A stretch of DNA of 64,000 nt from Neoarius graeffei. Taxonomy: Eukaryota > Chordata > Actinopteri > Siluriformes > Ariidae. Made by a program: the position numbers and the translations under genes. The notes below the pieces were generated by a model that saw nothing but the letters and a program-made list of their open reading frames with translations, ran no database searches and had not been told where the DNA came from. Below, one piece after another: positions 32,050 to 44,020 of the stretch (positions are counted from its first letter, which is position 1; every line of letters begins with the position of its first letter). The stretch is taken from assembly GCF_027579695.1 (NCBI RefSeq), contig NC_083570.1:9897551-9961550 (forward strand). The letters are read 5' to 3'.

Positions 32050-32760
32050 CATATTTTATTGATTTCGCATTGTTTATTACGAAAAGAAATCACAAAAGTG
32101 GACCTTTTTTTCAACATAATCTCCTTTTCACTCAGTATGAGTGCTCCAGGCTTAACAAGAGCCTGAACTCTTCATGACCTGCTGTTTGTGGAAACTAATC
32201 CACTTTGTGTTGGGTCACATCCCACCACCTCATCACAGATTAGTTTCCTGGAGCAGCATGCCTCATCCTGTTTTATTCCTGACATCATGATTTATCAAGA
32301 ACATTATTCCTGGTCGATGAAGAATTCTTTCTCATGAACAGATTGTTGAGATGGAAATGAAGTTGTTAGGTGAATATGTTTGAGATCAGAGATCCTGAGT
32401 CGCCTCAATCAGTCATTAGATGTGTCTTTGAGAAGTAGGAGAACACTGGAGAACCAGGAGGAAACCCACACTGACACGGGTCATTTTTTCTTTGGGTCAT
32501 TTTAACATTGTTAACAGACTGAAATGAATCTCCTGAAAGGCAGAAGAAAGAAATCTGCTAGTTGTGTTAACACAAGACTTGATCTAATCCCAGTCAGTGC
32601 AGGGTTCAAACCCCATCCACCAGAAATATCATTAAAATCAAAGGGAAAGGCAGAAACGAGGCGAGATCATCAACAGGAGATCTACCCAGAATAAACATGG
32701 CTCACAACTGAGGAGATTTACTAACACACTGGAAGGGTTTACAGTAACTTCTTCTTTCTT
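32050..32760. repeat. TRIM intergenic duplicated block, copy 2
   Basis: Matches 23450-23935 closely, with extra sequence at its left (32050-32320). Its right side is cut by a Tc1 element at 32832, and the 3'-flank block resumes at 34474. Confidence 0.8.
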
Positions 32761-32831
32761 GTGTTGAAAGGCAGTCAGCGTCCTTATTGTTGCATTGCTG
32801 CCACCTTCTGGATCAATTCCTTGCACCATTA

Positions 32832-34471
32832 TACAGTGTCTTGCAAAAGTATTCATCCCCCTTGGTGTTTGTACTGTTTTGTCGCATGACAAGCTGGAAT
32901 TAAAATGGATGTTTGGAGGGTTAGCACCATTTGATTTACAAAACATGCTGACCACTTAAAAGGTGAAAATTGTTGTTTTATTGTGACACAAACAATAATT
33001 AAGATAAAAAAAGACAGAAATCTGGAGTGTGCATAAGAATTCACCCCCAAAGTTAATACTTTGTAGAGACACCTTTTGCTGCAATTACAGCTGCAAGACT
33101 CTTGGGGTATGTCTCTATTAGCTTAGCACATCTAGCTCCTGGGAATTTTGCCCATTCCTCAAGGCAAAACTGCTCCAACTCCTTCAAGTTAGATGGGTTG
33201 CATTGGTGTACAGCAATCTTCAAGTTATGGCATAGATTCTCATATGGATTGAGTCTGGGCTTTGATGAGGCCATTCCAAGATATTTAAATGTTTCCCTTT
33301 AAACCACTCCAGTGTAGCTTTAGCAGTATATTTAGGATCATTGTCCTGCTGGAATGTGAACTTTCGTCTCAGTCTCAAACCTCTGGCTGACTCAAACAGG
33401 TTTTCCTCCAGAACTGCCCTGTATTTAGTGCCATCTATCTTTCCTTCAGTTGTGACCAGCTTTCCTGTCCCTGCAAATGAAAAAGATCCCCACAGCATGA
33501 TGCTGCCACCACCATGCTTCACTGTAGGAATGGTGTTCTCAGGGTGATGGGTTTGCGCCACACATGGCGTTTCCCATGATGGACAAAAAGATCAATTTTG
33601 GTCTCATCTGACCAGATAATGCTCTTCCATGTGTTTGGGGAGTCTGCCACATGCTGTTGGGCAAACTCCAAACATGTTTTTTATTCTTATTATTTTTTTC
33701 TGTAAGTAATGGCTTTTTTTTTCCTGGCTACTCTTCCATTAAGCCCCGCCCACTCTGTGAAGTGTATGGCTTAAAGTGGTCCTATGGACAGATACTCCCA
33801 TCTCTGCTGTGGATCTTTGCAGCTCCTTCAGTGTTATTGTTGGTGTCTTTGTTGCATCTCTGATAAATGCCCTCCTTCCCCGGTCTATGAGTTTTGTTGG
33901 GCGGGGCCTTCTCTTGTCAGGTTTGTAGTGGTGCCATATTCTTTCCATTTTGCTATAATGGATTTAATGGTGTGCCATGGGATATTCAAAGTTTGGGATA
34001 TTTTTTATAACCCAACCCTGATCTATACTTCTCCATAACTTTGTCTCTGACCTGTTTGGAGGCTCCTTGGTTTTCATGTTGTTTGTTTTGTCATGTTACA
34101 GAGTCAGGGTCTTTCCAGAACAGGTTGATTTATACAGACACCACGTGACAGATCATGTGACACTTTGATTGCACACAGGTGGCTCTTAATCAACTAATTA
34201 TGTGACTAATGAAGTGAATTGGTTGGACCAGCTCTTATTTAAGGGTTTCATATGAAAGGGGTGAATAAATATGCACACTCCAGATTTCTGGGTATTTTTT
34301 CATCTTAATTATTTTATGTGTGAAAATAAAACAATTTTCACCTTTAAAGTAGTCAGCATGTTGTGTAAATCAAATGGTGCTAACCCTCCAAACATCCATT
34401 TTAATTCCAGCTTGTAATGCGACAAAACAGGACAAACACCAAGGAGGATGAATACTTTTGCAAGACACTGT
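32832..34471 (-). mobile_element. Tc1/mariner element 1
   Basis: Inverted ends CAGTGTCTTGCAAAAGTATTC and GAATACTTTTGCAAGACACTG, starting at a TA. The right-hand TA has decayed. The transposase runs on the minus strand. It lies between two parts of the duplicated TRIM block, so it arrived after duplication. Confidence 0.92.
33053..33948 (-). pseudogene. Tc1 transposase pseudogene (element 1)
   Basis: Fragments in order: RIWHHYKPDKRRPRP and TLKELQRSTAEMGVSVHRTT (helix-turn-helix, 33948-33739), then HGGGSIMLWGSFSFAGTG, FQQDNDPKYTAKAT (second catalytic D) and NILEWPHQSPD (33561-33220), then CLEEWAKFPGARCAKL (33274-33053). The conserved SPDxNPIE region is damaged and frames change at least twice. 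Inactive. Confidence 0.85.
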
Positions 34472-34473
34472 CC

Positions 34474-34605
34474 AGCAGCTTGCTGAAATCCTGACCTCAG
34501 TATTAAAAGCTTCTGTCTGAAAATGAGTTCAGCAAAGAAACTTCATCACTGGGGGAAACTTTATTCTCCTGTGCTCTTATCTTTTATTCTGCAAAGCTTT
34601 GATTA
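34474..34605. repeat. TRIM 3'-flank block, copy 2
   Basis: Same sequence as 24925-25070 and 50190-50325, trapped between Tc1 elements 1 and 2. Confidence 0.8.
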
Positions 34606-36212
34606 TACACCCCCGATTCCAAAAAAGTTGGGACAAAGTACAAATTGTAAATAAAAACGGAATGCAATAATTTACAAATCTCAAAAACTGATATTGTATT
34701 CACAATAGAACATAGACAACATATCAAATGTCGAAAGTGAGACATTTTGAAATTTCATGCCAAATATTGGCTCATTTGAAATTTCATGACAGCAACACAT
34801 CTCAAAAAAGTTGGGACAGGGGCAATAAGAGGCTGGAAAAGTTAAAGGTACAAAAAAGGAACAGCTGGAGGACCAAATTGCAACTCATTGGTCAATTGGC
34901 AATAGGTCATTAACATGACTGGGTATAAAAAGAGCATCTTGGAGTGGCAGTGGCTCTCAGAAGTAAAGATGGGAAGAGGATCACCAATCCCCCTAATTCT
35001 GCGCCGACAAATAGTGGAGCAATATCAGAAAGGAGTTCGACAGTGTAAAATTGCAAAGATTTTGAACATATCATCATCTACAGTGCATAATATCATCAAA
35101 AGATTCAGAGAATCTGGAAGAATCTCTGTGCGTAAGGGTCAAGGCTGGAAAACCATACTGGGTGCCCGTGATCTTCGGGCCCTTACACGGCACTGCATCA
35201 CATACAGGCATGCTTCTGTATTGGAAATCACAAAATGGGCTCAGGAATATTTCCAGAGAACATTATCTGTGAACACAGTCCACCGTGCCATCTGCCGTTG
35301 CCAGCTAAAACTCTATAGTTCAAAGAAGAAGCCGTATCTAAACATGATCCAGAAGCGCAGACGTCTTCTCTGGGCCAAGGCTCATTTAAAATGGACTGTG
35401 GCAAAGTGGAAAACTGTTCTGTGGTCAGACGAATCAAAATTTGAAGTTCTTTATGGAAATCAGAGACGCCGTGTCATTTGGACTAAAGAGGAGAAGGACG
35501 ACCCAAGTTGTTATCAGCGCTCAGTTCAGAAGCCTGCATCTCTGATGGTATGGGGTCGCATTACACATATGGCATGGGCAGCTTACACATCTGGAAAGAC
35601 ACCATCAATGCTGAAAGGTATATCCAGGTTCTAGAGCAACATGTGCTCCCATCCAGACGACGTCTCTTTCAGGGAAGACCTTGCATTTTCCAACATGACA
35701 ATGCCAAACCACATACTGCATCAATTACAGCATCATGGCTGCGTAGAAGAAGGGTCCAGGTACTGAACTGGCCAGCCTGCAGTCCAGATCTTTCACCCAT
35801 AGAAAACATTTGGCGCATCATAAAATGGAAGATACGACAAAAAAGACCTAAGACAGTTGAGCAACTAGAATCCTACATTAGACAAGAATGGGTTAACATT
35901 CCTATCCCTTAACTTGAGCAACTTGTCTCCTCAGTCCCCAGACGTTTACAGACTGTTGTAAAGAGAAAAGGGGATGTCTCACAGTGGTAAACATGGCCTT
36001 GTCCCAACTTTTTTGAGATGTGTTGTTGTCATGAAATTTAAAATCACCTAATTTTTCTCTTTAAATTATACATTTTCTCAGTTTAAACATTTGATATGTC
36101 ATCTATGTTCTATTCTGAATAAAATATGGAATTTTGAAACTTCCACATCATTGCATTCCGTTTTTATTTACAATTTGTACTTTGTCCCAACTTTTTTGGA
36201 ATCGGGGTTGTA
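34606..36212 (+). mobile_element. Tc1/mariner element 2
   Basis: TA target sites flank ends CACCCCCGATTCCAAAAAAG and inverted CTTTTTTGGAATCGGGGTTG; the terminal repeats extend about 60 bp through TTGGGACAAAGTACAAATTG. Length 1.6 kb, typical. The transposase is nearly intact, so this is among the younger elements here. Confidence 0.95.
34915..35912 (+). pseudogene. Tc1 transposase, one frameshift (element 2)
   Basis: The first frame (34915-35634) has the paired helix-turn-helix region (LRRQIVEQYQKGVRQCKIAK, STVHNIIKRFRESG), then VLWSDESKFEVL with the first catalytic D and SLMVWGRI. The second frame (35508-35912) resumes GMGSLHIWKDTINAERY, FQHDNAKPHTA (second D) and SPDLSPIENIW (E), giving a DD34E triad. 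A single indel near 35560-35570 separates them. It ends VNIPIP. Probably a recently dead enzyme; true start could be the internal MGRGSP. Confidence 0.88.
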
Positions 36213-36552
36213 CAACGGCAATTCCAAAAAAGTTGGGACACTGTGTAAACTGGAAATAAAAAGAGAATGCGATAATTTGCAAATCATGGAAACCCGATAT
36301 TTCATTGAAAATAGTACAAAGACAACATTTCAAATGTTGAAACTGAGAAATTGTATTGTTTTTTGGAAAATATACACTCATTTTGAATTTGATGTCAGCA
36401 AAATGGTTCAAGAAAGTTCAAGAAAGGACAGGGGCGTGTTTACTACTGTGTTGCATCACCTCTACTTTTAACAATTCTCTGTTAACATTTGGGAACTGAG
36501 GAGACCAATTGCTGTTTTTGAAAGAGAAATGTTGTTCCATTCTTGCCTGACA

Positions 36553-38159
36553 TACAGTGGTGCTTGAAAGTTTGTGAACCCTTTAGAATTTTCTAGATTT
36601 CTGCATAAATATGACCTAAAACATCGTCAGATTTTCACACAAGTCCTAAAAGTAGATAAATAGAACCCAGTTAAACAAATGAGACAAAAATATGATACTT
36701 GGTCATTTATTTATTGAGGAAAATGATCCAATATTACATATCTGTGAGTAGCAAAAGTATGTGAACCTTTGCTTTCAGTATCTGGTGTGACCCCCTTGTG
36801 CAGCAATGACTGCAACTAAACATTTCCGGTAACTGTTGATCAGTCCTGCACACCGGCTTGGAGGAATTTTAGCCCATTCCTCTGTACAGAACAGCTTCAA
36901 TTCTGGGATGTTGGCAGGTTTCCTCACATGAACTGCTCGCTTCAGATCCTTCCACAACATTTTGAATGAATTTAAGGTCAGGACTTTGACTTGGCCATTC
37001 CAAAACATTACCTTTATCCTTCTTTAACCATTCTTTGGTAGAATGACGTGTTCTTAGGGTCGTTGTCTTGCTGCATGACCCACCTTCTCTTGAGATTCAG
37101 TTTGTGGACAGATGTCCTGACATTTTCCTTTAGAATTCGCTGGTATAATTCAGAATTCATTGTTCCATCAATGATGGCAAGCCTTCCTGGCCCAGATGCA
37201 GCAAAACAGGCCCAAACCATGATACTACCACCACCACATTTCACAGATGGGATAAGGTTCTTATGTTAGAATGCAGTGTTTTCCTTTCTCCAAACATAAC
37301 ACTTCTCATTTAAAGCAAAAAGTTCTATTTTGGTCTCATCCATCCACAAAACATTTTTCCAAGAGCCTTCTGGCTTGTCCATGTGATCTTTAGCAAACTG
37401 CAGATGAGCAGCAATGTTCTTTTTAGAGAGCAGTGGCTTTCTCCTTGCAACCCTGCCATGCAAACCATTGTTGTTCAGTGTTCTCCTGATGGTGGACTCA
37501 TGAACATTAGCCAATGTGAGAGAGGCCTTCAGTTGCTTAGAAGTTACCCTGAGGTCCTTTGTGACCTCGCCAACTATTACACGTCTTGCTCTTGGAGTGA
37601 TCTTTGTTGACTGACCACTCCTGGGGAGGGTAACAATGGTCTTGAATTTCCTCCATTTGCACACAAACTGTCTGACTGTGGATTTGTGGAGTCCAAACTC
37701 TTTAAAGATGGTTTTGTAACCTTTTCCAGCCTGATGAGCATCAACAATGCTTTTTCTGAGGTCCTCAGAAATCTCCTTTGTTCGTGCCATGATACACTTC
37801 CACAAACAGGCATTGTGAAGATCAGACTTTGATAGATCCCTGTTCTTTAAATGAAACAGGGTGCCCACTCACACCTGATTGTCATCCCATTGATTGAAAA
37901 CACCTGACTCTAATTTCACCTTCAAATTAACTGCTAATCCTAGAGGTTCACATACTTTTGCCACTCACAGATATGCAATATTGGCTCATTTTCCTCAATA
38001 AATAAATGACCAAGTATCATATTTTTGACTCATTTGTGTAACTGGGTTCTCTTTATCTACTTTTGGGACTTGTGTGAAAATCTGATGATGTTTTAGGTTA
38101 TATTTATGCAGAAATCTAGAAAATTCTAAAGGGTTCACAAACTTTCAAGCATCACTGTA
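36553..38159 (-). mobile_element. Tc1/mariner element 4, nested in element 3
   Basis: TA-flanked ends CAGTGGTGCTTGAAAGTTTG and inverted CAAACTTTCAAGCATCACTG. Terminal repeats continue more than 150 bp (GATTTCTGCATAAATATGACC). It splits element 3, so is younger. Transposase on the minus strand. Confidence 0.94.
36775..37868 (-). pseudogene. Tc1 transposase pseudogene (element 4)
   Basis: A 200-codon frame (37868-37266) holds ARTKEISEDLRKSIVDAH, the helix-turn-helix, and VLWMDETKIELF (first D). One nonsense codon follows NTAF, and the frame continues HKNLIPSVKCGGGSIMVWAC to MQQDNDPKNTS (second D). A frameshift follows before LKLFCTEEWAKIPPSRC and the end. The glutamate region is lost in the shift. 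Confidence 0.88.
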
Positions 38160-38470
38160 CACTTTCAGCTGCTCAAAAGTTTGCGGTCTCCTTTGTCATA
38201 TTTTGTGCTTCATAATGCACCAAATGTTTTCAATGGGAGACAGGTCTGGACTGCAGCAGGCCAGTTTAGCACCCGGACTCTTTTACTACAGAGCCATGCA
38301 GTTTTAATATGCACAGAAAACAGTTTGGCATTGTCTCGCTGAAAGAAGGAAGGCCTTCCCTGAAAAAGATTTTGTCTGGACAGCAGCATATTGCTCTGAA
38401 ACATGTTCATAGCAGAGCTTTCGCGTGAGCTGAAAATCTGGAAACCCATCGAGTTGATTTTTCATGGACA

Positions 38471-38673
38471 CACAGGGATCCCAGCTGTGTTCGTCCATCC
38501 CCGCCCTTCGCTATTCTGATTGGCTGTTTGATTTTGGTCATAACTAGAAGCGCGAGCACCTACATAACTTATTTTTGTCTCCAGATAATTTCATATTTAT
38601 CGGGTTTTTCTATCGAGAACAACTCAAACAGTGCAACACAATAATCATTTTTAGTTGACTCAGTTGATATATA
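38471..38673. other. No feature
   Basis: Unique-looking spacer between Tc1 elements 3 and 5; nothing recognised. Confidence 0.4.
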
Positions 38674-39230
38674 TACAGTGGCATGCAAAAGTTTGGGCAC
38701 CCTTGCTGAAAATGTCTGTTACTGTGAATAGTTAAGTGAGCAGAAGATGAACTGATCACCAAAAGGCATAAAGGTAAAGACGAGACATTTCTTTTCAGCA
38801 TTTTATGCAGGATTTGTGTATTATTTTTGTTTTGTACAATTGGAGAGTGAAAAAAGAAAAGGAATGCCAGGCGAAAGTTTGGGCACCCCAATACATTTGA
38901 GTTTTCAGGTTACTTTTACCAAGGTTCCAGACCTTAATTAGCTTATTGAGCTGTGGCTTGTTCAAATTCTTCGTTAGGAAAGGTCAGATGATGCAGATTT
39001 CAAAGCCATATAAATTCTCTGACTCCTCAAACTTGTCTCTAAAATCAACAGCCATGGGCTCCTCTAAGCAACTTCCTCACATTCTGAATAACAAAATAAT
39101 TGATGCTCACAAAGCAGGATAAGGCTACAAGAACATAGCAAAGTGTTTTCAGGTAGCTGTTTCTCAGATTGTAATGTTATTAAGAAATGGCAGTTAACAG
39201 AAGCAGTCAGCTACAGCACAATCAGGTGTA

Positions 39231-39590
39231 CAGTGGTGTGATGGTTCGCACAGTTGCCTCACAGCAAGAAGGTTCAGGGTTTGAACCCAGTGGCTGGAAA
39301 GGGCCTTTCTGTGTGGAGTTTGCATGTTCTCCCCGTGTCTGTGTGGGTTTCCTCTGGGTGCTCTGGTTTTCTCCCACAGTTCAAAGACATGTGCTTAGGT
39401 TAATATGGGACGGCCTTGGCTGGGTGCCCTTGAGTGAGACACCTAACTCCCGATTGCTCCCCGGGCGCTGTTAGCATGGCTGCCCACTGCTCTGGGTATG
39501 TGTGTGTTCACTGCTTCAGATGGGTTAAATGCAGAGAGGAAATTTCACAAGTGTGTGATGAATAAAGTTGTGCTTTCTTTCTTTACCAAC
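39231..39590 (+). mobile_element. SINE (type II), diverged
   Basis: Head CAGTGGTGTGATGGTTCGC, then TTTGCATGTTCTCCCCGTG, then the type II body TTGAGTGAGACACCTAACTC and CTTCAGATGGGTTAAATGC, ending GATGAATAAAGTTGTG. It begins immediately after the left inverted end of the host element. Confidence 0.88.
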
Positions 39591-39868
39591 TACTGTTAGT
39601 ATCGAGTATCTGTATCCTACATCATATGAGTTTGCTTGTCTATCGTGAAGAGTAATGGAAATTATGTAACTATGTTGGATCTAAAATCCCTGAAAAAATT
39701 GTGGAAATCAATCAATCGAGTCCAAAGTTATGACTAATTATGTGATCCAAATTTATCATAAATTTGATATAATGATGTTGCACTTGCTATTTATTGATAT
39801 TTTAAATATAAAAAATGTTTAAATGAATGGAAAATATTAGTAAAATTCATGTTTTTTCTTTTATCACT

Positions 39869-40271
39869 TGTTATGCCCATCTATGCCCCCTTCAGGCCCA
39901 GCACTGTCAGTGCACAGGCAGGGCTGGGTCCTGGTACCTGATTACCTAATTACTGTAGGTACACCTGTAATGCCAGCTGGGGCTATAAAGGGGCTGGCGC
40001 CTATGGCCTCAGGAGGCTCTTTCTCTCTCTGTCTTGACTGGCACTACCTGCTTGTTCTCTCTCTCTCTGTCCTCAGCTCTTATTCTTTTTCCTTGTGCCT
40101 CGTTATTTTGAACACAATCTTATATACTGACCCTTTTTATTTGTATCCACTCACGCATAACCTCACTCCTGTATTTTATCCCTAGACATGTTTTTTTTGT
40201 TTAAATAAATTTCTTAAAACTTTTGTTGTCGTCTCCCTCATTATGTGATGGTAAATGAGTCTGCCGTTACA
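39869..40271 (+). mobile_element. Solo LTR
   Basis: A 403-bp unit starts TGTTATGCCC and ends GCCGTTACA with direct repeat CACT at 39865-39868 and 40272-40275. It has a TATA-like GGCTATAAAGG at about 39981 and AATAAA near 40204, the layout of an LTR promoter and poly(A) site. A 4-bp duplication would fit a Gypsy-type element. No internal coding region remains, consistent with LTR-LTR recombination. Confidence 0.7.
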
Positions 40272-40548
40272 CACTTATTTATTTTTTCATGTTCATTGAG
40301 TAAATATGTCACACAGTATTATATAAAAAAATTTAAAAATGAAATCGTGTCGAGCATCATTTTGCATGATTATATATTTTCTGACAAACTACTCTTTCTA
40401 AAAGACTAAAGTGTAAGATATATCATCAAAATGTAGTTTATAAGCAAGCATATGATGTCTGTGTGTGAATCAGTAGTTATCCGGTTGTTTACAAATACTA
40501 GGTCTTGTCACCTGATCCTGAACCCATGTAATTTTGCCTAAAAAATCT

Positions 40549-42592
40549 GGAGTGTCTGTAGGCCTGGTACTAAATCATAGAATGGATGCCATGTTTGATA
40601 ATTCTTGGTATGTTGCTATTTGTTGTTGGATACTTTTATCAAACATAAGCACTCAACATAAATTGGATTAATACATAGTGATAAAACTTGAATACTTGCA
40701 TGTAGTGTCCGTAGGCCCCAAGCATTCTTGTTCCTATTATTCAGTGATTTACCCATATTTCTCCCATTAAATTTACAAATTTTGTTAAAAATAAGTAAAC
40801 AAATTTTATATATGTGCAAATACAATGAAGGAACAGTAATGGTACGAGTGTCAATTTAATGAAAATTATTTAACATGAAAACAAAGAATAACTTTTAACA
40901 TTTTGAGTCATATGATTAGCACTGTAGTGCTGCCTGTTTTTAGTCTACAATGCTAGTTGTCAAATCTCACATCAGTCCATATAAATCTTTTTTTTTGTTA
41001 TAAAATCAGTAAAAATAACATAGGCTACTTGTAGTGTCCGTAGGTCCAAAGCTTCACTGATCTTGTTCCCATTATTTAACATCAGTAGTAAACATACATT
41101 CTGTATTTACAATGGCAATTGCCTTATCTTACATCCACTTACATAAAGATATGTAAATAAGTTATTTTTTTAATCACTAAATAATTCCTGTATGAATGAT
41201 GTATTTTGTGCACATATGGGGTATTATGTACAGAACTACAGCACTTCCTACAAGTCATGCCTTTACCTTTCAGCTTGATCCAGAAATGTGTCATTTAAAA
41301 AATGAATTTTAATTTAAATACTGAGTAATTTACTTAATACTAAATCATAGGCTGGGATTGGGCAAAAACACATTTTAAAATAATATTAATAAGGGAAGTA
41401 GGGAAATCAGCAAGCAAAACAATATATTTATCATAATACATGTACATTACAAAATAATTCTATGTTTATGTAATGAAGAATTTTTCACTTTTATTAGCTT
41501 TGGTCAACAAAGGGTCATGTGCTGGTAAATAAAGGGTTAAAAATGTAACATTTCTGTTCCATAGTCGTCTGTCTATCTGTCTGTCTGGCTAGACTCAGGA
41601 GAGGACAAAATCAGTTTTACTCAGGATTTTTATGTCAGTCTTTCTTGAGAATGGAAGAGGAGAAGACTTCTGAACAGGTATTTAATTTTACATTTTAATT
41701 TAAAGAAATATCTATAAACAGGTATATACTGATTCAAATGGTATATGTCCCATACATGCCCTGTGATGACCTGGCGACTTGTCCAGGGTGTACCCCGCCT
41801 TTCGCCCGTAGTCAGCTGGGATAGGCTCCAGCTTGCCTGCGACCCTGTAGAAGGATAAAGCGGCTAGAGATAATGAGATGAGATGAGATGAGATGTCCCA
41901 TACATTACCTATAATTTATTTAATTTGTACTGAAATAAATGTTTCATTAATAGCCTGTACAGAGTATTTTTGTTTACATTACTATATTTTGATATATTTT
42001 AAGGGAAAAATTAATGGTCATAAGGCCAAACAAAAATAAATGTTTGTTTCTGATTTTTCTTCCAAACAAATTTGAGTAGAGCCCAAATTTGGGAAGCCTG
42101 GCTTGTGGCCTGGGCTAACTTTGACCATAGTTGATATGTATCTGAATCTTTGTAACATTGGTGAAGAAAAAAAAATACATCTGTGTACATTAGTTGTGAG
42201 TATTTGATTTAGACTGGTTGTCTGTAGTGTCCATAGGTACCTTAATTGAAATTGCTATTTTACTCAAATAAATGACATAATAGTGAATTTAATACTACTT
42301 TTGTACTTGAAAAATATAAACAGTTAAGGGTTTATATGAAACACGATCAAAAGGGAGGATACCATTCAGATTCCAGAATCTGTTAGTAGATAAAGCAATG
42401 AGTTTAGAAATTTCATTATGTTAGACCTAAGAAATACATAATGACATTTTGATATGGCTTTATAAGCATTTATTTCACACGTTCTATTTTGAAGTTTATG
42501 AATAAAGGTTATTTTACACTAAATATTGTATATAATCATTGGCATTTATTGATAAATAAAACTTCGTTATGAGTATGTAGTGTCCATAGGCC
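40549..42592 (+). repeat. Five dispersed copies of a GTAGTGTCCRTAGG motif
   Basis: Copies near 40550, 40701, 41030, 42222 and 42576, all in the same orientation, each followed by similar but diverged sequence (CCCCAAGCATTCTTGTTCC; TCCAAAGCTTCACTGATC). They look like remnants of a larger tandem unit. Confidence 0.7.
41758..41893 (+). mobile_element. 5'-truncated SINE (type I)
   Basis: Begins mid-body at GCCCTGTGATGACCTGGCG and ends in (GAGAT)n. Perfect 12-bp duplication TGTCCCATACAT at 41746-41757 and 41894-41905. Confidence 0.93.
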
Positions 42593-43861
42593 CTCAATAC
42601 ATTGCTCCATATACCCGTTTTTTTTTTAAATGTAGGTCCGAATAAGAAAAAAAAATTTCAGTACCACATTCCCAACATATTTGACAGCAAAAATAATCAC
42701 TTTACATCTTGAAACTGCTTAATCAAATTTTGACCATTTTTGCAACACAATGCGTACATCTGATTGTGCTGTAGCCGAGTGGAGATCAAGGTGAGGTCTG
42801 GAAGATGAAGAAAACTTTCTGAAAGAACTGCTCGTTGGATTGCTAGAAAGGCAAATAAAAACCCCTGTTTGACTGCAAAAGACCTTCAGAAAGATTTAGC
42901 AGACCCTGGAGTGGTGGTGCACTGTTCTACTATGCAGCGGCACCTGAACAAATGTGACCTTCATGGGAGAGTCATCAGAAGAAAACCGTTCCTGCGTCCT
43001 AGCCACAAAATTCAGCGTCTGAAGTTTGCAACATCTAAATAAGTCTGATGCATTTTGGAAACAAGTCCTATGGACTGATGAAATAAAAATTGAACTTTTT
43101 GGCCACAATGTGCAAAGGTATGTTTGGAGAAAAAAGGGTGCCAAATTCCAGGCAAAGAACACCTCTCCAACTCTGAAGCATGGGTGTGGATCGATCACAC
43201 TTTGGGGTTGTGTTGCAGCCAGTGGCGCAGGGCACATTTCATTGGTCGAGGGAAGCATGGATTTGAATAAATACCAGCAAACTCTGGAAGCAAACATCAC
43301 ACCATCTGTAAAAAAGTTGAAGTTAAAAAGAGGACGGGTCGTACAATAAGACGATGATCCAAAACACACCTCAAAATCTACAATGGAATACCTCAAGAGG
43401 CACAAGCTGAAGGTTTTGCCCTGGCCCTCACAGTCCCCTGACCTAAACATCATTTAAAATCTGTGGATAGATCTCAAAAGAGCAATGCATGCAAGACAGC
43501 CCAAGAAACCTGTAGAACTGGAAGCCTTTTGCAAGGACAAGTGTGTGAAAATCCCCCAGGTAAGAACTGAAAGATTATTAGCTGGCTACAAAAAGTGTTT
43601 ACAAGCTGTGATACTTGCCAAAAGGGGTGTTACTAGGTACTAACCATGCAGGATGCCTAAACTTTTGCTTAGGGCCTTTTCCTTTTTTGTGATTTTGAAA
43701 ATATAAAAGATGAAAAAAAATTGTTTTTGCTTAAAATATAAAGGGAATGAGTCATCTTTATCTTTATACCTTTTGGAGATCATTTCATCTACAACTTGCT
43801 TAACTGTTCACAGTAACAGCAATTTTGACTCGGGGTGCCCAAACTTTTGCATACCACTGTA

Positions 43862-44020
43862 TATAAATAGGAAGATATTGTAATATACAGGTCTTGACCT
43901 GGGCTATCCTTGACTTGCAAGTGACATCAAAGCAAAATAGAAGCCTGGATGTCGGCCATGTTGGTGGATATAAAGACAAATGCAGGGTCAGGTGACATTC
44001 CAAACAAAACATAGTCACGC
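43862..44020. other. No feature
   Basis: Short spacer before the THAP fragment; possibly the worn end of the THAP-bearing transposon. Confidence 0.3.

Larger units (their letters stand above)
36213..38470 (-). mobile_element. Tc1/mariner element 3, split by element 4
   Basis: The left end CAACGGCAATTCCAAAAAAG resembles element 2 and abuts it directly. It runs to 36552, is interrupted by element 4 (36553-38159) and resumes 38160-38470, where a minus-strand frame (38449-38210) reads NLFQGRPSFFQRDNAK and RVRVLNWPA, the Tc1 catalytic region. The far end is missing. Confidence 0.8.
39207..42778. mobile_element. Unclassified element with 25-bp inverted ends inside Tc1 element 5
   Basis: The left end TCAGCTACAGCACAATCAGG and the right end inverted (CTGATTGTGCTGTAGCCGA) match over about 25 bp with two differences. 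The target duplication is unclear. Inside are two SINEs, a solo LTR and five copies of a GTAGTGTCCRTAGG motif, but no transposase. The size and AT-richness suggest a non-autonomous DNA element; the superfamily is unknown. Confidence 0.65.
39051..43642 (+). pseudogene. Tc1 transposase pseudogene (element 5)
   Basis: The N-terminal part near 39051-39200 (MGSSKQLPHILNNKIIDAHK) is followed after the insertion by fragments with FWKQVLWTDEIKIELFGH (first D mutated context), HGCGSITLWGCVAASGAGH and RGRVVQ, then a stop and NDDPKHT-like sequence near 43350. Multiple stops make it dead. Confidence 0.82.
38674..43861 (+). mobile_element. Tc1/mariner element 5, split by a 3.6-kb insertion
   Basis: TA-flanked ends CAGTGGCATGCAAAAGTTTG and inverted CAAACTTTTGCATACCACTG. 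The element reads up to 39206 and resumes at 42779; the insertion lies inside the transposase gene. Confidence 0.93.

Noticed and set aside
36091-36471. 126-codon frame
   Set aside because: It spans the join of Tc1 elements 2 and 3 terminal repeats and has no transposase motif.
42896-43453. 185-codon minus frame
   Set aside because: Shadow of the Tc1 element 5 transposase on the opposite strand.
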